Shown: positions 56,119 to 64,000 of the stretch, piece by piece
Layout of the letters: each line of letters starts with the position of its first letter
How positions within the stretch are numbered: position 1 is the first letter of the stretch
Source of the DNA: Clostridiaceae bacterium
Lineage (GTDB): Bacteria; Bacillota; Clostridia; DSM-8532
Length of the DNA stretch: 64,000 bases
NCBI GenBank assembly: GCA_012728015.1
Contig: JAAYFY010000010.1
Span: 1 to 64,000, forward strand
Reading direction: 5' to 3'
Notes under the pieces: generated by a model
What the model saw: the letters and a program-made list of their open reading frames with translations, nothing else
Told to the model about the DNA's origin: nothing
Databases searched by the model: none
Position numbers and translations under genes: made by a program

Positions 56119-56478
56119 ATGGCAACTATTCTGATCGTTGATGATGCTGCTTTTATGCGCATGATGATCAAGGACATCCTTACAAAGAATGGATACACTG
56201 TTGTAGGTGAAGCTGAGAATGGTGTCCGTGCTGTGGAAAGATATAAAGAACTTAATCCCGATCTCGTCATTATGGATATCACTATGCCGGAAATGGACGG
56301 CATCCAGGCGGTACGGCAGATAAAAGCCCTTAACGCCGCCGCGAAGATCATCATGTGTTCCGCTATGGGTCAGCAGGCCATGGTCATTGAATCCATACAG
56401 GCAGGCGCGCGCGATTTTATTGTAAAGCCTTTCCAGGCCGAGCGCGTTATAGAAGCGGTAAGGAAGGTCGTTGGCTGA
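56119..56478 (+). CDS. cheY: Chemotaxis response regulator CheY
   Basis: A 119-residue single-domain receiver. The acidic pair is D8/D9, the phosphate acceptor D53 (IMDITMPEMDG), S81 and K103 complete the switch. Phosphorylated by CheA and dephosphorylated by FliY and CheC. RBS AAGGAGAGG lies 9 nt before ATG 56119. As in Bacillus, the gene lies between fliY and fliO. Confidence 0.96.
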   Translation: MATILIVDDAAFMRMMIKDILTKNGYTVVGEAENGVRAVERYKELNPDLVIMDITMPEMDGIQAVRQIKALNAAAKIIMCSAMGQQAMVIESIQAGARDFIVKPFQAERVIEAVRKVVG

Positions 56479-56495
56479 AAGACCGGAAGGAATGT

Positions 56496-56993
56496 ATGCC
56501 GATGGGTACTGAAGACATCATCTTATTGCTGGGTTTGCTGATAATATTTTCGGCAGTACTGTTCATAGCCTGGCTTACCACAAGGCTGTTGGGAAGGAAG
56601 ATGGCCGGGGCGTCAAAGAATAAATTGATGAGCGTTGTTGAAACACTTCAGGTTGGATTGGATCGATACCTCTATCTTATAAAAACAGGTGATCGCTTTT
56701 TTCTTTTTTATAATACCCGTAAGGGAATGGAGCTGGTATCAGAGATAAAGATTGACGAAGAAGCGCTGGCCGCGAGGGATGAAGCCTCGGGCAGCAATGG
56801 GTTTAACTTCAGACGGATCTTTGACTTTTATTCCGGCCTGTCCAGAAAGGGCAAAAGCCAGGTTACAAAGGATATTGAGCCGGACCGGCAGGAGGAGGCT
56901 GATGGACAGCGCCAGGCCGGCGGCCTTCCAGAGAGCATACAAAAGCTCCGGAAACTAAACCACGACCAGAACGAGGATCAGTACAAAGGCTGA
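56496..56993 (+). CDS. fliO: Flagellar biosynthetic protein FliO/FliZ
   Basis: A 165-residue protein with one membrane helix (about 8-30), followed by LMSVVETLQVGLDRYLYLIKTGDRFFLF, the FliO signature, and a hydrophilic tail. It assists FliP ring assembly in the export gate. Starts ATG 56496 with GGAAGG upstream. Lies before fliP as usual. Confidence 0.9.
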   Translation: MPMGTEDIILLLGLLIIFSAVLFIAWLTTRLLGRKMAGASKNKLMSVVETLQVGLDRYLYLIKTGDRFFLFYNTRKGMELVSEIKIDEEALAARDEASGSNGFNFRRIFDFYSGLSRKGKSQVTKDIEPDRQEEADGQRQAGGLPESIQKLRKLNHDQNEDQYKG

Positions 56994-57011
56994 ATTCAGG
57001 CGGTGGAAGCC

Positions 57012-57779
57012 ATGCTAAAGAAAAAGCTTTGGGTAATAATCATACTTGCCATTCTGTGCATGAACCTGCTCGGCACGGAAGCCTTTGCCGCTCCAGGCAT
57101 TTCACTGACCGACAACGGCATAACCATTCAGTCTACTGATGATACCCAGGAAATTTCCAACAGCATAAAGTTACTATTACTCCTAACGGTATTATCGGTA
57201 TTACCGTCCATACTCATTATGATGACTTCCTTCACCAGGATTGTCATCGTATTTTCTTTTTTGCGGAATTCCATGGGAACACAGCAGATTCCTCCGAACC
57301 AGGTTATTATTGGTCTTGCCCTGTTTTTGACCTTTTTCATCATGACGCCGGTTTTATCCGACCTTAACCAGAATGCCCTTGAGCCTTTCTCCAATAACGA
57401 GATAACCCTGGAAGAGGCTATGGACAGGTCCTCCGAAACTATGAAAGATTTCATGCTGGACTTTACCCGGGAAAAGGACCTGGCGCTTTTTGCCGGGATT
57501 GCCAGGGTACAGCCGACAGGGAATCTGACCGACCTCCCCTTAAGCGTGGTGGTGCCGGCTTTCATGATAAGTGAGCTGAATACGGCATTCCGGATGGGCT
57601 TCATGTTGTACATACCTTTCCTGGTTATTGACATGGTGGTGGCCAGTACCCTGATGGCCATGGGTATGATGATGCTTCCGCCTTCCATGATATCCATGCC
57701 TTTTAAGATTCTGTTGTTCCTGCTTGTGGACGGGTGGAACCTTTTGACTGAAACCATTATTAAATCATTCGTGCGGTAG
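57012..57779 (+). CDS. fliP: Flagellar export gate protein FliP
   Basis: Core export-gate membrane protein. A signal sequence (residues 1-25, ending EAFAAPG) precedes four helices and the conserved SLIPSILIMMTSFTRI-type segment (here VLPSILIMMTSFTRIVIVF) and RNSMGTQQIPPNQVIIGLALFL. ATG 57012 is preferred over GTG 57003. 255 residues. Operon order P-Q-R-FlhB-FlhA is standard. Confidence 0.96.
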   Translation: MLKKKLWVIIILAILCMNLLGTEAFAAPGISLTDNGITIQSTDDTQEISNSIKLLLLLTVLSVLPSILIMMTSFTRIVIVFSFLRNSMGTQQIPPNQVIIGLALFLTFFIMTPVLSDLNQNALEPFSNNEITLEEAMDRSSETMKDFMLDFTREKDLALFAGIARVQPTGNLTDLPLSVVVPAFMISELNTAFRMGFMLYIPFLVIDMVVASTLMAMGMMMLPPSMISMPFKILLFLLVDGWNLLTETIIKSFVR

Positions 57780-57840
57780 GCGGGATGATTGTCTGCGTTT
57801 AAATCAGCGAAACCGGGATAATTCCCCGAAAGGAGCGGTT

Positions 57841-58110
57841 ATGGAGCAGTTCTTGCTTGATATGTCGAGGGACGCCATGATGACAATACTGAAGATCTCG
57901 GTCCCGGTATTGCTCGCCGGTCTGATTGTAGGGCTTGCGGTAAGCATATTCCAGGCTACCACTCAGATCCAGGAGCAGTCCCTCCACTTTGTGCCTAAGA
58001 TCATTGCAATGCTTGTTGCCCTGCTGGTTCTGGGAGCCTGGATGCTGACCGTGATGAAGGAATTTACCCTGCGCGTGTTTGATGGCATGCTGAAGTTCAT
58101 AGGCATGTAG
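57841..58110 (+). CDS. fliQ: Flagellar export gate protein FliQ
   Basis: An 89-residue protein with two membrane helices that forms part of the export gate with FliP and FliR. The pattern ISVPVLLAGLIVGLAVSIFQ followed by TQIQEQSLHFVPKI is typical. RBS GAAAGGAG precedes ATG 57841. Confidence 0.96.
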   Translation: MEQFLLDMSRDAMMTILKISVPVLLAGLIVGLAVSIFQATTQIQEQSLHFVPKIIAMLVALLVLGAWMLTVMKEFTLRVFDGMLKFIGM

Positions 58111-58132
58111 TTTATGATGGGTGTGATAGGGA

Positions 58133-58921
58133 ATGACCATACCTCTTGACGGGATATTTAACTTGTGGAACATCTTCCTGATAGTGCTTGTCCGCATCTC
58201 GGGCATGTTCTTTTTATCGCCCATCTTTGGACGGAGGAATATCCCCAACTATTACAAGGTGGGTTTTTGCTTTATCCTGACTATCATCACGGCCCAGTCA
58301 ATTACGGTTCCCGATATTTCCTCATATTCTTCCCTGGTATCATATATGGCGCTTATAGGAAAAGAGCTTCTTCTGGGGGTTACCATAGGCTTTATCTCAT
58401 ACGCGCTGTTTTCGGCCATTTATATCGCCGGGCAGCTTATAGATACACAGATTGGTTTTGGCATGGTTAATGTGATAGATCCGCTTACCAACCTCCAGAT
58501 ACCTATCACGGCAGATTTTTATGTCATACTGGCCACCCTTTTCATGTTGGTGACCGATACACATCATCTGCTTATTAAGGCCATCGTTGACAGCTATTCC
58601 ATAATCCCTCCGGGAGGCGCTGGTTTCGGAGGAGGAGCGGTGCGCCAGTTGGTGGATCTGTTTTACCATACCATGGTCATCGGGTTTAAAATAGCTGCAC
58701 CCGTTACGGCGGCCATTCTGATAACCAATGTGGCCCTTGGCATAATCTCAAAAGCCATGCCCCAGATGAACGTGTTCATACTGGGAATGCCCATGAAGAT
58801 CATTGTGGGCCTTATCATCATCCTGATTACAATAGCTGCATTCAGAGGAGTTGTAACCTTCATACTTGAGGGTACTTACAGGAATATCCACGATTTTTTG
58901 CGAAACGCGGCCGGGACCTGA
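58133..58921 (+). CDS. fliR: Flagellar export gate protein FliR
   Basis: A 262-residue integral membrane protein of the export gate with about six helices. Conserved features are RISGMFFLSPIFGRRNIPNYYK, AGQLIDTQIGFGMVNVIDP and the C-terminal QMNVFILGMPMKI. ATG 58133 follows ATAGGGA. Next to flhB. Confidence 0.95.
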   Translation: MTIPLDGIFNLWNIFLIVLVRISGMFFLSPIFGRRNIPNYYKVGFCFILTIITAQSITVPDISSYSSLVSYMALIGKELLLGVTIGFISYALFSAIYIAGQLIDTQIGFGMVNVIDPLTNLQIPITADFYVILATLFMLVTDTHHLLIKAIVDSYSIIPPGGAGFGGGAVRQLVDLFYHTMVIGFKIAAPVTAAILITNVALGIISKAMPQMNVFILGMPMKIIVGLIIILITIAAFRGVVTFILEGTYRNIHDFLRNAAGT

Positions 58922-58936
58922 CAGGGAGGGTAAACC

Positions 58937-60085
58937 TTGAAAACACTCGGACTCAGGCATAAAAACAATACAGAATACAGGGGTCTGGCCCGGATTAACC
59001 TCCAGCTTTTCGCCGATACCAGCGGAAAAACTGAAAAAGCAACCCCGAAAAAGCGGGAGGAGCTGAGAAAAAAGGGTCAGGTCATGCAGAGCAGGGAAGT
59101 GACCTCAAACCTGATCCTCCTGATGATTTTCCTGTCCTTTAAGCTGGTGGGCAATTATCTCTATGCCGAATTCAAAACGCTCTTTAACCTGTTTCTGACC
59201 GATACGGCGGCTTATAACCTGGCCGATCCCAACGAGATCATGCGGCTGGCTACCTTTGCCGCCCTGCAGATTGCCAAGATGGTTGCCCCCTTCCTTATCA
59301 TAGCTTTAGTTTTTGGAATACTCGGTTCGTATTTTCAGATAGGCTTCCTTTTCACCCTGGAGCCCATCAGGCCAAAGTTCTCCCACATTAACCCCATTAA
59401 CGGCCTAAAAAGGATTTTTTCCTCCCGGTCGCTGTTTGAACTGGTCAAATCCATTACCAAGGTTATTATTGTGGCATGGGTGGCGTGGTCATCCATACAG
59501 GGCGAGTTTCTGAACCTGACAAAGCTGATGGCCCTGGATCTGGGCCAGATAGTGCTGTACACTCTCGGCTCCTCTGTGGATATCGGAATCAAGATCTGTC
59601 TTGCCCTGCTGGCTGTCTCTGCGGCGGACTATTTCTTCCAATGGCGCAAGTATGAAAAGGATATACGCATGACAAAGCAGGAGGTCAAGGAGGAGTACAA
59701 ACAGCTGGAGGGGAATCCCGAAATAAGGTCCAGGATCAGGCAGAAGCAGCGTGAGATATCCATGAGGCGAATGCTGAGCGAGGTCCCCAAGGCTGACGTG
59801 GTTATAACCAACCCGACCCATTTTGCCGTCGCCATCAGGTACGAGCCTCAGAAGAAGCCGGCGCCCTATGTGGTAGCCAAGGGAGCTGACTATCTGGCTG
59901 AGCGGATCAAGGAAATCGCAAGGAAGAGCAGGGTTGAAATCGTGGAAAACAAACCCCTTGCCCAGGCGCTCTACCAATCAGTTGACATAGGAGATGTAAT
60001 ACCGCCCGAACTGTACAGGGCTGTTGCCGAGGTACTGGCATTCGTATACAACCTGCAGGGCAAAAATCCCCAGGCGGCGCTTTGA
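58937..60085 (+). CDS. flhB: Flagellar export switch protein FlhB
   Basis: The export gate protein that switches substrate class after autocleavage. The 382-residue protein has LQLFADTSGKTEKATPKKREELRKKGQ at its N-terminus, split across the text here as LQLFAD and TEKATPKK, four membrane helices, and the autocleavage motif NPTH (N292-H295). TTG 58937 has RBS AGGGAGGG. Partner of FliK and FlhA. Confidence 0.95.
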   Translation: MKTLGLRHKNNTEYRGLARINLQLFADTSGKTEKATPKKREELRKKGQVMQSREVTSNLILLMIFLSFKLVGNYLYAEFKTLFNLFLTDTAAYNLADPNEIMRLATFAALQIAKMVAPFLIIALVFGILGSYFQIGFLFTLEPIRPKFSHINPINGLKRIFSSRSLFELVKSITKVIIVAWVAWSSIQGEFLNLTKLMALDLGQIVLYTLGSSVDIGIKICLALLAVSAADYFFQWRKYEKDIRMTKQEVKEEYKQLEGNPEIRSRIRQKQREISMRRMLSEVPKADVVITNPTHFAVAIRYEPQKKPAPYVVAKGADYLAERIKEIARKSRVEIVENKPLAQALYQSVDIGDVIPPELYRAVAEVLAFVYNLQGKNPQAAL

Positions 60086-60102
60086 GGGGGAGGATCAAAG
60101 TA

Positions 60103-60131
60103 TTGTATTAAACATCCAATTCATATAAAAT
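60103..60131 (+). promoter_or_regulatory. Weak promoter candidate before flhA
   Basis: TTGTAT (60103-60108) and TAAAAT (60126-60131) are 17 nt apart in the 155-nt gap between flhB and flhA. Neither hexamer is perfect. The gap holds nothing else I recognise. Confidence 0.3.
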
Positions 60132-60240
60132 ACTATTATAGGATAAAAGCTCGCATATTTCGACAGCAGGGTCATTACGGCATCCTGTCATGCGGACAGG
60201 CATTTTACAAAAGATTGTAAGGTACTGGAGGGAAAGCAGG

Positions 60241-62265
60241 ATGAAGAATAAGAGTATGGCGGTGGCAATAGTTGCTGTCATCATAGTGCTTTTCATCATT
60301 GTTCCCATTCCTCCGATTCTTTTGGACGTCCTGCTGGTTGTCAACATCGCCCTTTCCATCCTGATCCTGATCAACGCCATTTATGCCCCGGACGCGCTGT
60401 CCATGTCCTCTTTCCCCACCATGCTGCTGTTTACCACATTATACAGGCTGTCCCTTAACATTATCTCTACGCGCCTCATTGTGGGGAAGGCGGAAGCAGG
60501 TGAAGTCATCAGAAGCTTCGGGCGCTTTGTGGGCGGAAATGACCTGATTGTCGGATTCATCGTCTTTCTCATCATCATGATCGTCCAGTTCCTGGTCATT
60601 ACCAAGGGCGCGGAGAGGGTTTCCGAAGTTGCCGCAAGATTCACCCTGGATGCCATGCCTGGAAAGCAAATGGCCATCGATGCCGATCTGAATTCCGGGC
60701 TCATCAATGAAGCCGAAGCCAGGGAGAGAAGAAAGAGAGTGCAGCGGGAAGCCGACTTCTATGGCGCCATGGACGGTGCCACCAAGTTTGTCAAAAATGA
60801 CGCCATTTTCGGGATAATCGCAACCGCCATCAACATTTTCGGCGGCATCATCATGGGCCTGGTCAGGCTTGGCAGGACCTTCGAGGAGGTCCTGGAAACA
60901 TATACCGTCCTCACCATCGGCGACGGCCTTGTAAACCAGATTCCCGCCCTGCTGATCTCAATCGCCACAGGTATCATTGTTACCAGGGCAGCCGCCGAGA
61001 GCGACCTTGGGGGAGATCTGATCAGGCAGATCTTCAATAGTTCCAGGGTTATGTATATCGCGGCGGGCGCGTGCGCAGTCCTTATGCCCATCCTCTGGCA
61101 ATGGTCCCTGCTGCTTGTGGGCGGTTTCCTGGTCTACCTGGGCATGCAGATCGACAAGCGCAGGGTTGCGGAATCCAAACAGGAGGAGCAGAAGATTGAG
61201 GAGCAGGAAGTAGAAGAGATCAGGAAGCCTGAGAACGTAGTTTCGCTGCTCCAGGTTGACCCGATTGAGCTGGAGTTCGGTTATGCCATCATACCCCTGG
61301 CGGACAAAAACCAGGGTGGGGATCTCCTGGACCGTGTAGTGATGATCAGGCGTCAGCTGGCAATAGAACTGGGGGTTATTGTCCCCACCATACGGCTTCG
61401 TGATAACATCCAGCTAAGCCCTAACCAGTATCTTATAAAGATCAAGGGAGTTAAGGCGGCTTCAGGCGAGCTTATGCTGGACCATTATATGGCCATGGAC
61501 CCGGGAACCGCGGAAGAGGAGATAGAGGGCATCCCCACCCATGAGCCGGCCTTCGGACTTGCTGCCCTGTGGATTCATGAAAACCAGAGAGACCGCGCTG
61601 AGATGCTTGGTTATACGGTCGTGGATCCCCCCTCCATTGTGGCCACCCATATGACAGAGGTCATAAAACGGCATATCCACGAGCTTCTGAGTCGCCAGGA
61701 TGTCCAGACCCTGGTGGATAATGTCAAGACCGCATATCCCGCAGTGGTTGAGGAGCTGATACCTAAAGTCATGAACCTGGGCGAAATACAAAAGGTTCTG
61801 AGCAACCTCCTGAGAGAAGGGGTATCTATCCGGGATATGATGACTATCCTGGAAACCCTGGCGGATTACGCGCCCATCACGAGGGATATCGACATGCTCA
61901 CCGAGTATGTGCGGCAAGCCCTTGGGCGGGCTATTTCAAGAACCTATATACATGAGGACAATGCTGATGTAATAACCCTTGACCCGAAACTGGAACAGCT
62001 CATCATGGATTCTGTCCAGAAAACCGAGGCGGGATCCTATATTGCCATGGATCCTGCCATGAGCAATAGAATTGTGAGAGAGGCGGCAGCTATGACCGAG
62101 AAGGTAGCGCAGTCCGGGAAGATGCCCATCGTCCTGGCGTCGCCCGTGGTCCGTCTCTACTTTAAACGGCTGACCGAAAACAGCATCCCGGGATTGGTGG
62201 TCTTGTCCTACAATGAACTCGATCCGGCTTTGGAAGTGAATTCGGTTGGTATGGTAAGCGTATAA
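60241..62265 (+). CDS. flhA: Flagellar export gate protein FlhA
   Basis: The large export-gate protein that docks substrate-chaperone complexes. The N-terminal half has about eight membrane helices with the FHIPEP signature region (here SMSSFPTMLLFTTLYRLSLN) and LDAMPGKQMAIDADL; the C-terminal cytosolic half forms the ring. ATG 60241 with RBS GGAGGG (60227-60232) gives 674 residues; the frame extends to 60190. Confidence 0.95.
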   Translation: MKNKSMAVAIVAVIIVLFIIVPIPPILLDVLLVVNIALSILILINAIYAPDALSMSSFPTMLLFTTLYRLSLNIISTRLIVGKAEAGEVIRSFGRFVGGNDLIVGFIVFLIIMIVQFLVITKGAERVSEVAARFTLDAMPGKQMAIDADLNSGLINEAEARERRKRVQREADFYGAMDGATKFVKNDAIFGIIATAINIFGGIIMGLVRLGRTFEEVLETYTVLTIGDGLVNQIPALLISIATGIIVTRAAAESDLGGDLIRQIFNSSRVMYIAAGACAVLMPILWQWSLLLVGGFLVYLGMQIDKRRVAESKQEEQKIEEQEVEEIRKPENVVSLLQVDPIELEFGYAIIPLADKNQGGDLLDRVVMIRRQLAIELGVIVPTIRLRDNIQLSPNQYLIKIKGVKAASGELMLDHYMAMDPGTAEEEIEGIPTHEPAFGLAALWIHENQRDRAEMLGYTVVDPPSIVATHMTEVIKRHIHELLSRQDVQTLVDNVKTAYPAVVEELIPKVMNLGEIQKVLSNLLREGVSIRDMMTILETLADYAPITRDIDMLTEYVRQALGRAISRTYIHEDNADVITLDPKLEQLIMDSVQKTEAGSYIAMDPAMSNRIVREAAAMTEKVAQSGKMPIVLASPVVRLYFKRLTENSIPGLVVLSYNELDPALEVNSVGMVSV

Positions 62266-62306
62266 ACAGGTAGTTATAGATTTTTGAAAGGATGCCGGAG
62301 GAAGCC

Positions 62307-63740
62307 ATGGTGATTCGAAGATATACCTGTAATAACATGCAGGAAGCCTTGCTGAAGGTCAAGATGGACCTGGGAAGCGACGCTGTGATAATGAACAGCC
62401 GCAAGGTGAGAAGAAAGGGGCTCATCGGGCTGTTCGCGAAGCCCATGATTGAAGTTGTGGCGGCCATTGATGATGATTATATCAGGCCATCAAGAACCCA
62501 GGCGCGGGCTGCTCCGCCTTCAGGGGCCAATGCAGGCCGGTATTATGAAAACGCGCCGCCGGCTTATCCGGCAGGAGGGTTTCCCCAGGCCCCGGCCAAC
62601 GGTCAGGCACCCTATCAGGCCCAGGAATACCAGCGGGGAGCACACACCCAACAGACTTCGGCACCGCCACAGCCGCAGCAGGTGCCTCAACCTAATCAGT
62701 TCCAGGCAGGAAAGGAGCCGCAGCAGCCATTGCAGCCACCGCAGGAAGCCGACTCGACACAAGCATCGGCGGGTTCCTCTTCTGATGCCATGGACCTGGC
62801 CGATCACCCTAAGCTTGTTGAACTGGAAACCAAGGTTAAGAACATGGAAGCTATGCTGGAGAAGATATACCAGTCTGTCAGGGGGAAAGATGCCCCGGCA
62901 CGGCCAGAATCCGCAAACGGGAAACCTGAAACATCAGCTTCTCCTGCCCGGGATGATCTCTCCTCCATAAGAAAAGCCCTTACCGATATGGAACTGGACA
63001 GCAGATTGGTAGACAGGATTGTAGATAAGGTCAGGGAAAGGGGCGGAAGCGCTCAAAAACCCGAAGAGGCGCTGTCCCTGGCCGCCAGGGTCATGACGGT
63101 TCTTCTGGGTGAGCCCGATACCATCAAGCTAAGATCCGACGGACGCCCGCAGGTTGTTATATTCATCGGTCCCACCGGAGTGGGCAAGACCACGACCCTT
63201 GCGAAGATAGCGGCGGATTTCACCCTGAACAGGCAAAAGAAAGTCGGGCTCATTACTGCCGACACATACCGGATCGCCGCGGTGGAGCAGCTTAAAACCT
63301 ACTCTGAGATCCTGAATATACCCATTTTGGTCGTATATTCCCCCAACGAGGTGCAGGACGCCATCAGGGAGCTTTCGGACAAGGACCTGATCCTGATTGA
63401 CACCGCGGGAAGAAGCCACCGGAACAAGAGCCATTTTGATGAGCTGAAGGCCTTGGCAAAATCGGCGGAAGCCGATGAAGCCTACCTGGTGGTCAGCGCC
63501 AACACAAGCAAGCATGCGATGAAAGAGATCCTGGAATACTACTCCTTCATCAAGGATTACAAACTGCTCTTCACAAAACTTGATGAAGCTCCTGTTCCCG
63601 GTGCTATCATAAATGCCCGTTACCTTACAGGCAGGCCTCTGTCATATACCACAGCCGGCCAGAGTGTTCCCGACGATCTGGATGTCGCGAACCCCCGGGC
63701 AATTGTCGCAAGCCTTCTGGGCTCCGGGACAAACAAGTGA
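62307..63740 (+). CDS. flhF: Flagellar GTPase FlhF
   Basis: SRP-type GTPase that sets flagellar number and position. The N-terminal domain MVIRRYTCNNMQEALLKVKM is followed by a long proline/glutamine-rich linker (about 70-160), then the NG domain with GPTGVGKTTTLAKIA (G1, from about 288) and DTAGRSHRNKSH (G3). ATG 62307 has GGAGG 6 nt upstream; ATG 62292 is less likely. 477 residues. flhG follows. Confidence 0.94.
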   Translation: MVIRRYTCNNMQEALLKVKMDLGSDAVIMNSRKVRRKGLIGLFAKPMIEVVAAIDDDYIRPSRTQARAAPPSGANAGRYYENAPPAYPAGGFPQAPANGQAPYQAQEYQRGAHTQQTSAPPQPQQVPQPNQFQAGKEPQQPLQPPQEADSTQASAGSSSDAMDLADHPKLVELETKVKNMEAMLEKIYQSVRGKDAPARPESANGKPETSASPARDDLSSIRKALTDMELDSRLVDRIVDKVRERGGSAQKPEEALSLAARVMTVLLGEPDTIKLRSDGRPQVVIFIGPTGVGKTTTLAKIAADFTLNRQKKVGLITADTYRIAAVEQLKTYSEILNIPILVVYSPNEVQDAIRELSDKDLILIDTAGRSHRNKSHFDELKALAKSAEADEAYLVVSANTSKHAMKEILEYYSFIKDYKLLFTKLDEAPVPGAIINARYLTGRPLSYTTAGQSVPDDLDVANPRAIVASLLGSGTNK

Positions 63741-63778
63741 GAAAACCCAGAACCCCATTTGAGGGCATGGAGGTAGTC

Positions 63779-64000
63779 ATGAACGATCAGGCAGAAATGC
63801 TTCGCAGAATAGTTGGCAATATGAATAACGGCCTGGCTGCGCCGGATGTACCGAAGCCGGAGAAGAGAGCCCGCGTTATTACTGTTACCAGCGGAAAGGG
63901 AGGAGTAGGGAAAACCAGCGTAACAGTCAATCTGGCCATTGCCTTAAGCAGGCTTGGCTTGAGAATTGCGATCCTTGACGTGGATTTCGGCCTGGCCAAT
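63779..64000 (+). CDS. flhG: Flagellar number regulator FlhG (partial)
   Basis: MinD-like ATPase that works with FlhF to limit flagellar number; YlxH in Bacillus. Only the first 74 codons lie in the window. The deviant Walker A SGKGGVGKTSV and the following LDVDFGLAN motif are visible. RBS GGAGGT (63769-63774) precedes ATG 63779. The gene runs off the right edge, 38 nt after flhF. Confidence 0.93.
   Translation, partial: MNDQAEMLRRIVGNMNNGLAAPDVPKPEKRARVITVTSGKGGVGKTSVTVNLAIALSRLGLRIAILDVDFGLAN

Overview
The window looks like chromosomal core from an endospore-forming, flagellated member of the Clostridia (Bacillota), with about half GC by eye. The evidence is the combination of complete spoIIIAA-AH, spoIIE, spoVT, spoVG, gpr, pdaA, yqfC/yqfD and ytfJ, an alpha/beta-type small acid-soluble spore protein, and a clostridial flagellar operon with FliY and FlbD. 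I cannot assign a genus from sequence alone. I see no rRNA, tRNA, transposase, prophage or CRISPR. I count 66 protein genes; only flhG is cut by the window edge. About 16 appear to start with GTG or TTG, so several starts here are moved from the longest open frame to the codon that has a ribosome binding site (RBS).

Layout. 1-5160: spoVT behind a sigma-G-type promoter, then pcrA behind a promoter overlapped by a LexA-type box, a HAD phosphatase and a SpoVK-type AAA ATPase. 5160-5554: a gene-free stretch with interspersed repeats and a G-free tract. 5555-9504: spoIIE, convergent with murC, then a divergent promoter region. 9505-17692: spoVG, glmU, prs, pth, mfd and a PrsA-like foldase. This resembles the spoVG-mfd region of Bacillus, but without ctc or fin and with spoVT far away. 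17765-22970: the spoIIIA operon, encoding the mother-cell half of the channel to the forespore. 22950-30425: rpsT, gpr, an amidase, ligA, an HD-GYP protein and two DUF881 proteins. 30473-40417: pdaA, yqfC, yqfD, phoH, a 7TM-HD phosphodiesterase, ybeY, dgkA, a site-2 protease, scpA, scpB, a DUF2953 protein and ytfJ, facing a SASP gene. 40668-64000: the flagellar/chemotaxis operon flgB to flhG.

How the genes work together. Three themes dominate. Sporulation: compartment-specific phosphatase, channel, cortex modification, SASP and the protease that degrades it. Envelope and chromosome upkeep: MurC, GlmU, DgkA, LigA, PcrA, Mfd, ScpAB. Flagellum: rod, MS ring, C ring, export apparatus, hook and CheY. 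The flagellar run holds almost the whole basal body and type III export machinery in the usual clostridial order, but lacks motA and motB between flbD and fliL.

I did not find a clearly new multi-gene system. The observations most worth checking are regulatory or structural: the SOS box on pcrA, the overlapping sigma-H/sigma-A promoters of spoVG, three back-to-back hairpins between flgE and flbD, a perfect inverted repeat before the HD-GYP gene, the tandem DUF881 pair beside it, long gene overlaps, and a shared interspersed repeat.
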